From positions 13,606-77,605 of the forward strand of contig NW_006889841.1 in the NCBI RefSeq assembly GCF_000231115.1: a DNA stretch of 64,000 nucleotides, read 5' to 3'. The notes below the pieces were generated by a model. That model was given only the letters and a program-made list of their open reading frames with translations. It had not been told where the DNA came from and made no database searches. Positions within the stretch are counted from its first letter, which is position 1. Each line of letters begins with the position of its first letter. Made by a program: the position numbers and the translations under genes. Positions 46,382-55,276 of this stretch are shown one piece after another. Origin of the DNA: Vittaforma corneae ATCC 50505 (lineage: Eukaryota; Microsporidia; Nosematidae).

Positions 46382-47602
46382 ATGAAGAAAATTTTTAACG
46401 ATTCACACGTAAAACTAATGGCAGATTTTCTATCCAAGAATCTAAATTCAATACTTAGATCCTCAGTTCCCATTGAAAAACAATCTAGAAAGCTTCTTAT
46501 TCTGATGGATATCGACCAGCTGGAAATACTTGAGCTGCATTCTTCAATTGGAAGCTTGAGCGAATGGGAGGTTGATGAGCAGCTGAAGAAGTTCGGGTTT
46601 TTATCGAAGATAAATTTATTTGAAAAGAAAGCAATACTGGCCGATCTTATAAAGAAGAGACTAATAAAGGTTATTTCCTATAACAACAGCTTAGTTGACT
46701 ATGAAAATCTACCAGAAAATGCAGACTCTCAGCTTGTATACGCCCTCCTGAAACATCTACATGAATATAGCAATAGGCCAATTCCAAAATCTGATATTCC
46801 CCAGAAATTTTATCTGCCCGAATTTAGTCCAAGATATCCAGAAAGACGACCCACCCATCTCAATATCTATAACGACGCCACATTCTTTAAGCATCTTTCT
46901 GATGAGGTGTTGCCACAGATCGCGGAGGAATGCACACCTGGTCTTTCCCTCAAGGAGCGTAGGAGGCTTACCAAAAGGACGTTTTACAGCAACGAACGGT
47001 TTCCAAACAGGACAAACGAGCATTCAATAAAAGATTTTTTGAATGATCCAAACGTTACTTTAAGGAAGAAGAAAGCATTGTACTACGAACCATCGGTCCC
47101 AATTAACTATAAGACAGACCAGAAAATAGAACTGCCAAAAATTTCGCATGAACTCAGAATGATAGAACCTGATGTTAATCCTGACTTGTATGATCGGTTT
47201 GACCTCCGAGAGTTTGTTGATCAAACACTGTTCACAAACAACAACATTCCAATTCCCACGCGGCCAAGACATTCTTCAATTGCTGAGTTTAGAGTGAATA
47301 TTAAAGGATATCACAGTTTTGTGAGGTTTCTACAGCAACACCTTTTTAGACTGATTATTAGCCAGGACAAGTATATTTCGGCTGCAGATGCTGAGTATAT
47401 AGCAAAGGAGATACAGGCATATTTGACATTAGCTGAGCTTGAATACTTCTACGATGTTTACATTGGTTCAGCCAGCTTCAAACCTGAACAGCTGGGAAGA
47501 TTTAAGAGGAGCAAGGTTGATGGAAGAAAAAACAAAAAGACAACCATTCCAGATCAAGTGGACGATGGCAATGTAAAATCGGATATAGATGGGCTAGTAT
47601 GA
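46382..47602 (+). CDS. Unrecognised 406-residue protein
   Basis: A complete open frame that I do not recognise. The N-terminal 130 residues are helical and charged (SSIGSLSEWEVDEQLKKFGF). The middle (about 150-290) is rich in Pro, Arg, Asn and aromatic residues (FYLPEFSPRYPERRPTHLN, GLSLKERRRLTKRTFYSNE), and the final 35 residues are basic (RFKRSKVDGRKNKKTT). No Cys cluster, membrane span or catalytic motif is visible. It lies 175 bases downstream of TAF2 on the same strand. A nucleic-acid-related role would fit the charge pattern but is only a guess. Confidence 0.6.
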   Translation: MKKIFNDSHVKLMADFLSKNLNSILRSSVPIEKQSRKLLILMDIDQLEILELHSSIGSLSEWEVDEQLKKFGFLSKINLFEKKAILADLIKKRLIKVISYNNSLVDYENLPENADSQLVYALLKHLHEYSNRPIPKSDIPQKFYLPEFSPRYPERRPTHLNIYNDATFFKHLSDEVLPQIAEECTPGLSLKERRRLTKRTFYSNERFPNRTNEHSIKDFLNDPNVTLRKKKALYYEPSVPINYKTDQKIELPKISHELRMIEPDVNPDLYDRFDLREFVDQTLFTNNNIPIPTRPRHSSIAEFRVNIKGYHSFVRFLQQHLFRLIISQDKYISAADAEYIAKEIQAYLTLAELEYFYDVYIGSASFKPEQLGRFKRSKVDGRKNKKTTIPDQVDDGNVKSDIDGLV

Positions 47603-48162
47603 AAATACAGCCAGTCATTTAATACTACGATGCCTTAATTAAAGCTTATGCGCAAATGACAGATAGACACATGCACACTATTTCTGCAACACCATTTTCT
47701 AATAGCGTTTATAAGCTTAAGCTGTGCGTCATAAAAAGTGGGTCAATAAATTTATTTTTGTTACTTTACTAAACCAATAATTATGTTGCATAGATCCAAC
47801 AATCTTTTCGATAGCTTTTCTATAAAAAGACACGGACGACTGTCTGAAAAACTAAGTTTAGACCCATAGATCGAGACACGTGGTATTCTTAAGGCCTTTA
47901 GGCATATGTCTTTGTGATTAGCATAAAAGTCCACAGGACAGTTCTTTTCTTTGGTTGCATGAACACCAACAGCACTATTTAATGTAATATGCTTTGGTTT
48001 TGGCACAGTTTTCCAGCATCTTCAACCTTGGTGTCACTTCTTGAAGCTGAATCAATTTATGTGATACTAACAAGAATGCAATGACAGCGACTGGCATATT
48101 GCTGAGGTGTCTCACTGGATGCTTCTTGGTGCGTGTATGAAAACACAAAATTTTTGGATGCC
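47603..48162. other. 560-base spacer
   Basis: A minus-strand frame of 81 codons at 47761-48006 begins on GTG and has no start-proximal CCC or known domain; it is left uncalled although a small gene cannot be excluded. Nothing else is recognised. Confidence 0.45.
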
Positions 48163-48897
48163 ATGTGGAAAATCTTCCAAAGTATAAAAGAAGGCTGTTG
48201 GGAAGTGGGAGAAAGTATTAGTAGGAATGAGGAAATTCATACTGTTATAGGAAAATTGTTCGCTTTAAGCATCAATCCTGCGATTGCTACCACTATTGTA
48301 TGCTCAATCATAGTCTTACTCTGGACGCACGGAGACAGCAAGAAAAAGTACTACAAGTTTATAAAAGCTTCTTTGCTGCCATGCCTGTCATTACTTATGA
48401 CAAAGTGTATCTTTGCTCTGTACTTCTACTACTTTAACAACACAGTTACACCCTGTTTTGTGACTGAATATGGCATCTTCAAAGAGATAGCAATTTTTTG
48501 CATTCTTATAGACATTGTACTTCTCATACATCCTCTTTTTTCCTATGTTAATCCTACAACAGAGCCAGAAAACAAGTTCAAATCTTTTAAGATACTATTT
48601 TTGACTGTTTTCGGCTATCTTGCGTACTGCATTACAGTCTATCCAATAATCTGTAGCAAAATAGAAGATGATTCAACATTCGGTAATACAAAGTCCAGGG
48701 ATGTATTGCTGTCTATGAAGTTCGAGACTGCGCTTCTTGTATTCCTTTATGTAAGTACCATATTTGGCTTATACTTGACTTTCCAGGCACATAAGGACCA
48801 GCCCAAAGCAGAAATTGTTTGGAAATTCAAAAGACCTGGCAAAACGACAGAAAGTGAGCGTGGTAAACAAACCTCATTTGCTAACAAGTCCCAATGA
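48163..48897 (+). CDS. Multi-spanning membrane protein of unknown function
   Basis: A 244-residue protein with five likely membrane spans, at about 35-55, 70-92, 103-122, 142-162 and 190-210, separated by short loops, and a basic cytosolic-looking tail (WKFKRPGKTTESERGKQ). No transporter signature was recognised. Two Cys in the loops (TPCFVTEYG; PIICSKIED) could form a luminal bond. The Met at 48163 is chosen because the upstream in-frame codon is GTG. Convergent with deoxyhypusine synthase. Family unknown. Confidence 0.65.
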   Translation: MWKIFQSIKEGCWEVGESISRNEEIHTVIGKLFALSINPAIATTIVCSIIVLLWTHGDSKKKYYKFIKASLLPCLSLLMTKCIFALYFYYFNNTVTPCFVTEYGIFKEIAIFCILIDIVLLIHPLFSYVNPTTEPENKFKSFKILFLTVFGYLAYCITVYPIICSKIEDDSTFGNTKSRDVLLSMKFETALLVFLYVSTIFGLYLTFQAHKDQPKAEIVWKFKRPGKTTESERGKQTSFANKSQ

Positions 48898-49054
48898 TGC
48901 CTTAATCAATCTTCTATTTGGTGGTATAGGAAGTAATATATTAATAAATTGATCAATGCTTAATAAAGAAGGATTTTTTCGTGCATAAATGAAGAGGATA
49001 TATTTATTAAAATAATATTCTTAGAACCTCGCTGTGAAAGCCCTATTAACCTAA

Positions 49055-50101
49055 CTAAAGCCTTTTAGACTTAAATGCGCCATACACAATAAGTGGGAAT
49101 ATCACAGATGCATCCCCATAGACCTTCAAAGCTGTCCTTCCTGACTTAACCTTGCCCCAGCTGTATGCTTCTCCAAGTGACGCTCCAGTATCAGACCCAT
49201 CATATTCGACTGCCGTATTAACGATCACGCAGTAATCAAGGCCATCGTTAAACAAATTTCCATTGAGAATATGATGCTTGACAAGACCACCTCCAAGAAT
49301 TATAGCACCATTTTCTCTATGGCCCAAGCACTCAAAATTAATTCCTGTAATATCTTCCACAATGTCGAGCTTGAAAGCCTGTTTTCTGTTGTAGAATGTC
49401 AAAAGATCGCCCAACGACCCATCCGTAATCGCTGGTGAATACACATTGATGTTGTTTCTATAGCACCAGTACAACACACTGTCCTCGTTGTTGATTTTCT
49501 TCCCCAGGTATCTAACAAACTTCGATGGTGTCAAAATTAATGGGTTCTCCTCTGTGTATTCCTTTGTGCCTCTATGGCTGATCTTAGAATTTGGATATTC
49601 CTCTGTCTCTCCTGATATCAACTCATCCATCGTTTTGTTAAACCAGCTCTCAAAAGCCGCATAGTTGTCATTGCTTATAACAAGATTTCCTATTCTATTC
49701 CATCCATTGTCTCTGAGCGTTTGCCCATCCAAATCAAATGACCCAACATATGTGGGCAGCATGCATTTGATCAAATCTTCTTCCACACCACCACCTGTAA
49801 CAACCATTACTTCAAAATACTTGCTTTTGGCAAGAAATTTAATAATTTCCCGCACACCGCAGCTCATCATGTTGGATGTACATCCCAGATATATCCTGGC
49901 ATTTGCCTGTCTCATTCTTTTGATTTCTTGGATAGCCTTGTGGACGTTTGTGGCTTGAAATCCCGTTGTTGCAAACGACATTAGAATATCATCGATTGTT
50001 ATGTTCTGCTCAAAGTCCAACCCCACAACTTTTTCCTCAAATTTCAATTTATCGTCTTTTTGCGAAGCTAAATCTGCTACACATGTCTTTTTATCTTCCA
50101 T
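49055..50101 (-). CDS. DYS1: Deoxyhypusine synthase
   Basis: A 348-residue NAD-dependent enzyme that transfers the aminobutyl group of spermidine to a Lys of eIF5A, the first step of hypusine formation. 'IYLGCTSNMMSCGVREIIKFL' and 'VVTGGGVEEDLIKC' are early NAD-site motifs; 'SPAITDGSLGDLL' follows. 'NTAVEYDGSDTGASLGEA' then 'SWGKVKSG' carries the catalytic Lys (SWGK), and 'VYGDASVIFPLIV' ends the fold. Length is near yeast Dys1 (387). The start at 50101 (MEDKKTC) is preferred to an upstream GTG extension. Its eIF5A substrate is not in the window. Confidence 0.95.
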   Translation of the reverse strand: MEDKKTCVADLASQKDDKLKFEEKVVGLDFEQNITIDDILMSFATTGFQATNVHKAIQEIKRMRQANARIYLGCTSNMMSCGVREIIKFLAKSKYFEVMVVTGGGVEEDLIKCMLPTYVGSFDLDGQTLRDNGWNRIGNLVISNDNYAAFESWFNKTMDELISGETEEYPNSKISHRGTKEYTEENPLILTPSKFVRYLGKKINNEDSVLYWCYRNNINVYSPAITDGSLGDLLTFYNRKQAFKLDIVEDITGINFECLGHRENGAIILGGGLVKHHILNGNLFNDGLDYCVIVNTAVEYDGSDTGASLGEAYSWGKVKSGRTALKVYGDASVIFPLIVYGAFKSKRL

Positions 50102-50196
50102 TGGTAGGACCGTATGGGCCTTAGAGAAAAGTCTTGAAAGCACAAATGTGAAAGTTGAAAATTTTTAAACTCAACATAGAAATAACGGTTTAGATG

Positions 50197-50973
50197 CTAG
50201 CCATGTCTTTTTCTAAAATCTACCAATTCTTCATATGGTGGATTGATCGGTGGTGAAATTGGATGTATTGTCTCTACCTCCTTCTCGTTTGCAAAATCTG
50301 GATCCGGCCCATCTCCACAGGTGACCACTCTAACATTTACAGGATCACAGTCGACATCAATTTCAAATGGATTATTATTTGCATCTTTGAACCCGAAACA
50401 TACCAAAAAACACTCTATAGACACGTGTCTGCTTGCTCTTGGCTTTACAAGATCAACCCTGTCAAAAAATTTCAAAAAGTGGTGTACAATGTATCCACTA
50501 TAAGCACCTCTAAAGCATTTGCCTACAAAATTACTGCCTGTCTTTAAGGTCTTTGTGCAGATATGCAAGGCGGACTTCAACAAATCCAACTGTAAAAATT
50601 CATCCAGGTCGTGGAATCCAGTTACATCAGGCGCGCCATCACAGACAATCAAATCAGCCTTTTCACCATCAAATACCTCAAAGATCTTATTCAAACACTC
50701 ACCTGATGTAATATCTTCCTTTAAAATAGTGACACCATTGATAGGCGCCATATCCTGTATGTCAACAGCAACAATTTTAGCCTTTGTGTGGCTTGCCAGT
50801 ACTTGACTCCAAGACCCCGGTGCAGCACAGAGATCAATTACTTTAGAGGCGCTTTCCAAGATTCTGTATGCTTCGTTTATATCCAGCAGCTTGAATGCAC
50901 TTCTAGCTCTGTATCCTAATGCTTTTGCTTGGTAGTAATAGTAGTCTCTTCTATCTTTGCTTGGAATTCCCAT
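50197..50973 (-). CDS. TRM7: tRNA 2'-O-methyltransferase Trm7 (FtsJ family)
   Basis: A 258-residue RrmJ/FtsJ-type SAM methyltransferase that 2'-O-methylates the anticodon loop of several tRNAs. The N-terminus 'GIPSKDRRDYYYYQAKALGY' then 'RARSAFKLLDI' matches Trm7 rather than Spb1 or Mrm2. SAM motif 'VIDLCAAPGSWSQVLA' follows. The K-D-K-E catalytic tetrad reads: Lys in 'SAFKLL', Asp in 'IVCDGAPDVTG', Lys in 'FVGKCFRG' and Glu in 'SIECFLVC'. The start at 50973 is preferred over a 47-residue hydrophobic-looking extension. Divergent from Yos1. Confidence 0.93.
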   Translation of the reverse strand: MGIPSKDRRDYYYYQAKALGYRARSAFKLLDINEAYRILESASKVIDLCAAPGSWSQVLASHTKAKIVAVDIQDMAPINGVTILKEDITSGECLNKIFEVFDGEKADLIVCDGAPDVTGFHDLDEFLQLDLLKSALHICTKTLKTGSNFVGKCFRGAYSGYIVHHFLKFFDRVDLVKPRASRHVSIECFLVCFGFKDANNNPFEIDVDCDPVNVRVVTCGDGPDPDFANEKEVETIHPISPPINPPYEELVDFRKRHG

Positions 50974-51112
50974 GTGGAGGTTAGGACTGAAAATAGCTAA
51001 AACGATGCATAATGAGCCTTGGCAAGCATCTTGGTAAACCATGCTATTGCATTGTGGTTTTCTCTTGTGCTCCTCATAGTACTTCGTTATACCCAGTTTA
51101 AAATTCAGACCC

Positions 51113-51343
51113 ATGTTTGGTCTAATTTCTTTGCTTTACTCTGTTGTTCTGATTCTAAATGCATTTATAATTCTCGATGATAGAAGATTTCTGAGCAGGA
51201 TTGGCCTATCGCTGCGCAAGGAGCATAGATCTGCGCTTCATCCGACAAACAGAAAGATTGTTGAGGTAATAGCAATGGTCAAGACATTGGAGATTCCATT
51301 AGTTGCAGCAAACATACTGTTCATGATCTATGAGTTGTTTTAG
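51113..51343 (+). CDS. YOS1: Yos1-like ER-Golgi transport protein
   Basis: A 76-residue membrane protein of the Yos1/IER3IP1 family, which binds Yip1/Yif1 in ER-to-Golgi transport. It has an N-terminal span (LISLLYSVVLILNAFIIL), the conserved 'RFLSRIGLSLRK' after it, and a C-terminal span (LEIPLVAANILFMIYEL) matching the family's 'R.PLI..N...I' pattern. Length is typical. The ATG directly follows CCC (51110-51112). Confidence 0.88.
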   Translation: MFGLISLLYSVVLILNAFIILDDRRFLSRIGLSLRKEHRSALHPTNRKIVEVIAMVKTLEIPLVAANILFMIYELF

Positions 51344-51518
51344 AATTAGTAATTGACGAACATTCCCCAACCTTGCTGGTGTAAATCAATAAACTCATCA
51401 AAAATTTAAATATTAGTGCATGTTTCAAAGCCACCGATTTAAATCACAAAATGTGATTGTGTGATAAATCCAACTTTAGATATTGATGCGTATGCCTATA
51501 ATTTGCCTATATTAGCCT

Positions 51519-53276
51519 ATGTTTATGACTTTCATTATGCAAAAAATTTTAGCCATGATGGCCTTGGGGATTGAGCAGCTAGCCATTGAGTTCAAATCAA
51601 AGCTCCTTAGAAGATTTCCAAACATGCGAGAAATAGATTTAAAAACAGACGGAGCCCTTCTGACTTTGAAGTTCATTGGGCTTGTGGTTTCTATTGAAAA
51701 AGATATGCCAAATGCTCTTGAAGTCCTATTTCGAAAAGCGATAGAGATAGTTGAGATTGCACATTCCTGTATAAAAAAGAAATTTGAGCGGGACGAGAAA
51801 ATAAAGCATGAAGAGTTTAGAGCCTCGTGTGCTAGGCAGGAAAAAAACGCGGCCCAGGCCGCCTTAGTTTCCTCAAAGGTTGATTTTTACAGCTGCTTCA
51901 GTGAGGACTGTAAAAGACTCAAAGGCGCACAGAAGCTCATTGGCATTCAAAGAAAAATGGATAGCAGTATGTATTTACTAAATATTTTAGAAAGCAAAAG
52001 ATCAGCATGTAATAGCGAATTGGCCGAGGATGAAAGCAGCTCTGTACTGCTAAACAACAATAGCATAATAAAAAGTTACGAAAATAAGATAAACAGCGAA
52101 ATAAATGATATGAAAGTATCTACATGCGACAGTTTCAACATAAGCTTGGTGGAAAGCAATTCTGATATCAAAGACTTGCCGATCAGCATTACTAGCAACA
52201 AGAGCGTAACTGAAAGAGACGATAGTGCAGTTCGTAATGATAGTATTTCTGGTGTAAAGAATGTATTGAATATTCCCTTGGCATATAGCAGACAAGCAGA
52301 GTCTACTATAAGCACTACGGCTATCCAATCATCCGTGCTATCTAATTTTATTGAAAGAGCTTTTGAAATGATCTTCCTAGGCCTGATCAGTATTAGAAAT
52401 GTAGATAGAGTTATAAAAAGAGCCAAGCTGAGGGGAATGCCTGGGAAAAAGAATGTGAAAAATGGTGCATTTGCCAATGCGGAATTTTTAACAACAAATA
52501 CAGAGGAAGATAGCTATCAGATTGGTATGAATACTTCTGATACCTTGAATCCTAAATTCTCACTCTTGAATTCTAGCTTAATCAGTAATGATACAGTGGA
52601 CAGCAATATCATGTTAAGCAATAGCCTTGTGAGTGATAATTTGGATCCTTCATTTAGGACAGCAAAATTAAACATCCAAATTGACAGCGTCAATGTAAAT
52701 GATGATGCACAGGCGTCGGCAATCGTACAGAAAACTAATAATTTAAAAATTCCATGGGAAAGTGATGGAAGATGCACTATAACGGAGCCAAATGGTATAC
52801 AAAAGATACCTGAAACCAGCATAAAATCAAAAACGTATGAAGAAGTTTCCAGCAATCCTAGTAAGTACCATACAGTGCTAAATACCAGCACACTACATGA
52901 TGCCAACAAATCTAATAGCGAAGAGGACCAAGACACTGGCAACACATATTTAAAGCCACAAAATAAAATCACCTATCCTGATACAGCAGCCTTCAAGCAG
53001 ATAATTTTAGATTGTAAAGACACACGCTACAGCTATACTGAAACTGTGAGGAAGTTCTGCATGCATTATCAAATCTGCTTCCCAGAGTTTGAGACTGTCC
53101 GAGAAAATGATGTCTTCATATGCACGGCAACCTTTCTTGACATAAGCTTTGTTTCTGGATATGAATATGACAAGCAAGATGCAAAGAACGGTGCCTGCAG
53201 GAAAATATTGGAGTATATTTCAAGGAACTGGGAGATTGTTTTCAATACGCAGAAATGCGGATTTAGAAAAACATAG
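51519..53276 (+). CDS. Protein with a C-terminal dsRNA-binding-like domain
   Basis: A 585-residue protein. The C-terminal stretch (about 510-580) fits a dsRBD: 'VRKFCMHYQICFPEFETV', a central strand 'VFICTATFLDISFVSGYEY' and the last helix 'DKQDAKNGACRKILEYI'. The Lys/Asn pattern before that helix ('AKN') matches the RNA-contacting N-terminus of helix 2. The N-terminal 110 residues are helical with a charged coiled-coil segment, and the middle is Ser/Asn-rich and low in complexity. No RNase III, Dicer or deaminase motif is visible, so an accessory RNA-binding role is likely. The Met at 51555 is an alternative start. Confidence 0.6.
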   Translation: MFMTFIMQKILAMMALGIEQLAIEFKSKLLRRFPNMREIDLKTDGALLTLKFIGLVVSIEKDMPNALEVLFRKAIEIVEIAHSCIKKKFERDEKIKHEEFRASCARQEKNAAQAALVSSKVDFYSCFSEDCKRLKGAQKLIGIQRKMDSSMYLLNILESKRSACNSELAEDESSSVLLNNNSIIKSYENKINSEINDMKVSTCDSFNISLVESNSDIKDLPISITSNKSVTERDDSAVRNDSISGVKNVLNIPLAYSRQAESTISTTAIQSSVLSNFIERAFEMIFLGLISIRNVDRVIKRAKLRGMPGKKNVKNGAFANAEFLTTNTEEDSYQIGMNTSDTLNPKFSLLNSSLISNDTVDSNIMLSNSLVSDNLDPSFRTAKLNIQIDSVNVNDDAQASAIVQKTNNLKIPWESDGRCTITEPNGIQKIPETSIKSKTYEEVSSNPSKYHTVLNTSTLHDANKSNSEEDQDTGNTYLKPQNKITYPDTAAFKQIILDCKDTRYSYTETVRKFCMHYQICFPEFETVRENDVFICTATFLDISFVSGYEYDKQDAKNGACRKILEYISRNWEIVFNTQKCGFRKT

Positions 53277-53649
53277 ATTGGCGCTTGTCAATTCAAAGAA
53301 AGAACGTATTATGTATTAAATGTTTAAATTACACTTGTTTGTTTTATACTATTTCAAATGCAAAGGCAAAGCTTGAGACAGGAGGTATTGGGTTAAAAGA
53401 ATGGTGATTCAAGCCTCGTAGCTGCTTTAAATAGAACATTCAAAACTATTCGCAAACAGGTGCGTATGACTGAAGAGGATCACGTGTGATTTAATGTAAG
53501 CAGCCGTAGACTAAGACAAGCCTGAATCATATGAAATACACAATGGATACAGCAGTGTTCAGCAGGTGGAATAGACCAATTAAATTAATCATTACCATAA
53601 ACCTAGTAAAAAAGAACATCAAAAACATCAATGTGTCAAATGCAGACCT
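53277..53649. other. 373-base convergent spacer
   Basis: Between the dsRBD gene and Sec61 beta, tail to tail. Nothing recognised. Confidence 0.5.
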
Positions 53650-53931
53650 TTAGCGCTGTTTATTCTTGTTTAAATGCAAAGAAATTCCTATTGAAGCAGT
53701 GATAGCAACCATTGCAACAAACAGCTGTGTTGGAGAAACATTCGGGAAAATTTTGCCGAGCACATGCGACATAAAAACCATAAATATGAAACTGATGGAG
53801 AACAGAAATACTTGTATTGGGCTGAGCGTTAGGGGAGTTGGTGTGTCGAAAAGGATGCTTCTGAGCTTTCTAACTTCAGCCAAATCACTTGGCTTTGCAA
53901 GCCGGGTTTCAATTTTCGGAGAAGATGCCAT
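53650..53931 (-). CDS. SBH1: Sec61 beta subunit with an extra C-terminal membrane span
   Basis: A 93-residue protein. Residues about 32-63 read 'LTLSPIQVFLFSISFIFMV' followed by 'FMSHVLGKIFP', matching the Sec61 beta span (human '[20 protein letters not shown]' and 'GK'). Usually this is the C-terminal end. Here another hydrophobic segment follows (PTQLFVAMVAITASIGISLHL) and ends in basic 'NKNKQR', so the C-terminus would return to the cytosol. The N-terminus is hydrophilic as in the family. The start at 53931 is fixed by CCC four bases upstream on the coding strand. The second span could point to a different small two-span ER protein, so the identity is likely rather than proven. Confidence 0.65.
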   Translation of the reverse strand: MASSPKIETRLAKPSDLAEVRKLRSILFDTPTPLTLSPIQVFLFSISFIFMVFMSHVLGKIFPNVSPTQLFVAMVAITASIGISLHLNKNKQR

Positions 53932-54574
53932 CGAGGGTAAGAATTCATGAAAACACAAGGTGACAAACATTGTTGTGGGTAGCACACAGGAGAGACTAAA
54001 TTGAGCAATAAAACGCAACCATTCGAAGATTAATACTTAGCTGGCGATTGGATTGGAGTGTGAGAAGGATCCATGCATGAAAAGTTTGAGAGTAAAAAAT
54101 ACTCCCTTTCGTTACGTTGTTATATACGTGAATATTTGCAGGATAATTTCTGCAATCGGAAAAGCGTTGTATAATACTTCGTAACAAATCAATAGATTGG
54201 AGTTACAACCTAGTCTTTCTTTTGCAAAATCGGGTATGCTAAATTGTCTTTATCTCGTCGTCTCAGCACTTATGACTCCAAGAAGTGCAGAGTTCAGATT
54301 CTTTCAATGCACTAAAAGTAAAAGGCTCTTCTCTGCAGACGGCCCAGTTAGGATTGTAGCGTAGTGATGAACAAAGCGTTTGTGTCATTCGAAGTAACAA
54401 CAATATGTATAAGAAGTATCTCTGACATTCATGCCTATTCCTTGAACATACTTTGTGTCACAAGCTTTTTATAATGTAAATTTGTACTTTATCGCACTTT
54501 ATTCGTTTTTAATTTTATCAAACTTTGTACTTCGAAATTTCTTTTTCATTAAAAATTGGCCAAACATTTCATGG
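53932..54574. other. 643-base divergent spacer
   Basis: Between Sec61 beta and RAD52. It holds the start signal of Sec61 beta (GGG at 53935-53937). Nothing else is recognised; weak frames inside are not supported. Confidence 0.5.
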
Positions 54575-55156
54575 ATGCCATGTGAATTCAGCCAAAAACA
54601 AAAAGAAAGAATAGCCAAACAGCTAGACAAGAGCCTCGGCCCAGAATACCTCAGCGTAAGAGCCGGCTTTGGCTCTACACAGCTTACATACGTCGAAGGG
54701 TGGATGATTATAAGCTTAGCCAACAAGATTTTTGGATTTGATGGTTGGTCTTCGGAGATTAAAAGCATGACAGAGGAGTATTGCGAGACAAATGACGGCA
54801 AGACTAGTGTTGGATATACCTGTGTGTGCAGGGTTACGCTGAGAAGTGGCGCTTACAAGGAGGATGTGGGGTTTGGCAGCGCAGACAACCAGAAAATGAA
54901 AGGGCCGGCTGTGGAAAAGGCAAAGAAAGAAGCAGCAACAGATGCGTTAAAAAGAGCGCTTAGACAGTTTGGAAATGCACTTGGGAATTGCTGCTACGAC
55001 AAGGAATACATCAAAAATGTACGAAAGCAGACTGGATTCAAGAAAGTTAGCTTTGATGTGAAGAAGATTCTGAAGACAACTGATTTAATTGAAAATAAAG
55101 AGAACTTTGATGTATCTGTATCGTTTAGTCAAGACAACGACATTTCAGATCTATAG
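54575..55156 (+). CDS. RAD52: RAD52-family recombination protein (short form)
   Basis: A 193-residue protein holding the conserved Rad52 DNA-binding and ring-forming domain. 'SVRAGFGSTQLTYVEGWMII', 'LANKIFGFDGWSSEI', 'GYTCVCRVTLRSGAYKEDVG' and 'AKKEAATDALKRALRQFGNA' then 'LGNCCYDKEYI' match the Rad52/Rad59/Rad22 core. It anneals single-stranded DNA in homologous recombination. The C-terminal half with RPA- and Rad51-binding sites found in yeast Rad52 (471 residues) is absent, so it resembles Rad59 in size. The start at 54575 (MPCEFSQ) drops a hydrophobic leader not found in the family. Confidence 0.9.
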   Translation: MPCEFSQKQKERIAKQLDKSLGPEYLSVRAGFGSTQLTYVEGWMIISLANKIFGFDGWSSEIKSMTEEYCETNDGKTSVGYTCVCRVTLRSGAYKEDVGFGSADNQKMKGPAVEKAKKEAATDALKRALRQFGNALGNCCYDKEYIKNVRKQTGFKKVSFDVKKILKTTDLIENKENFDVSVSFSQDNDISDL

Positions 55157-55272
55157 ACATTAAATAAAGTCAAACCCCTCCGCAGTAGTTCAACATAGAG
55201 TTTAGCACAAATAGCGGCATTCTTGTTTGCTTTGTTTTCTTTGTTTAAAGGTAAATTTTTCTTACTCTTTCA

Positions 55273-55276
55273 CCCC
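55273..55276 (+). promoter_or_regulatory. CCCC start-proximal signal (SPC3)
   Basis: CCCC directly before the ATG at 55277; this rejects an upstream in-frame start at 55223. Confidence 0.55.

Noticed and set aside
47761..48006. 81-codon minus-strand frame
   Set aside because: Starts on GTG with no start signal and no recognisable domain; could be a small gene but not supported.
53650..53931. RAMP4 or Asterix (PAT10) identity for the small ER protein
   Set aside because: The first span matches Sec61 beta ('FM.H..GK') much better; kept as a stated doubt only.
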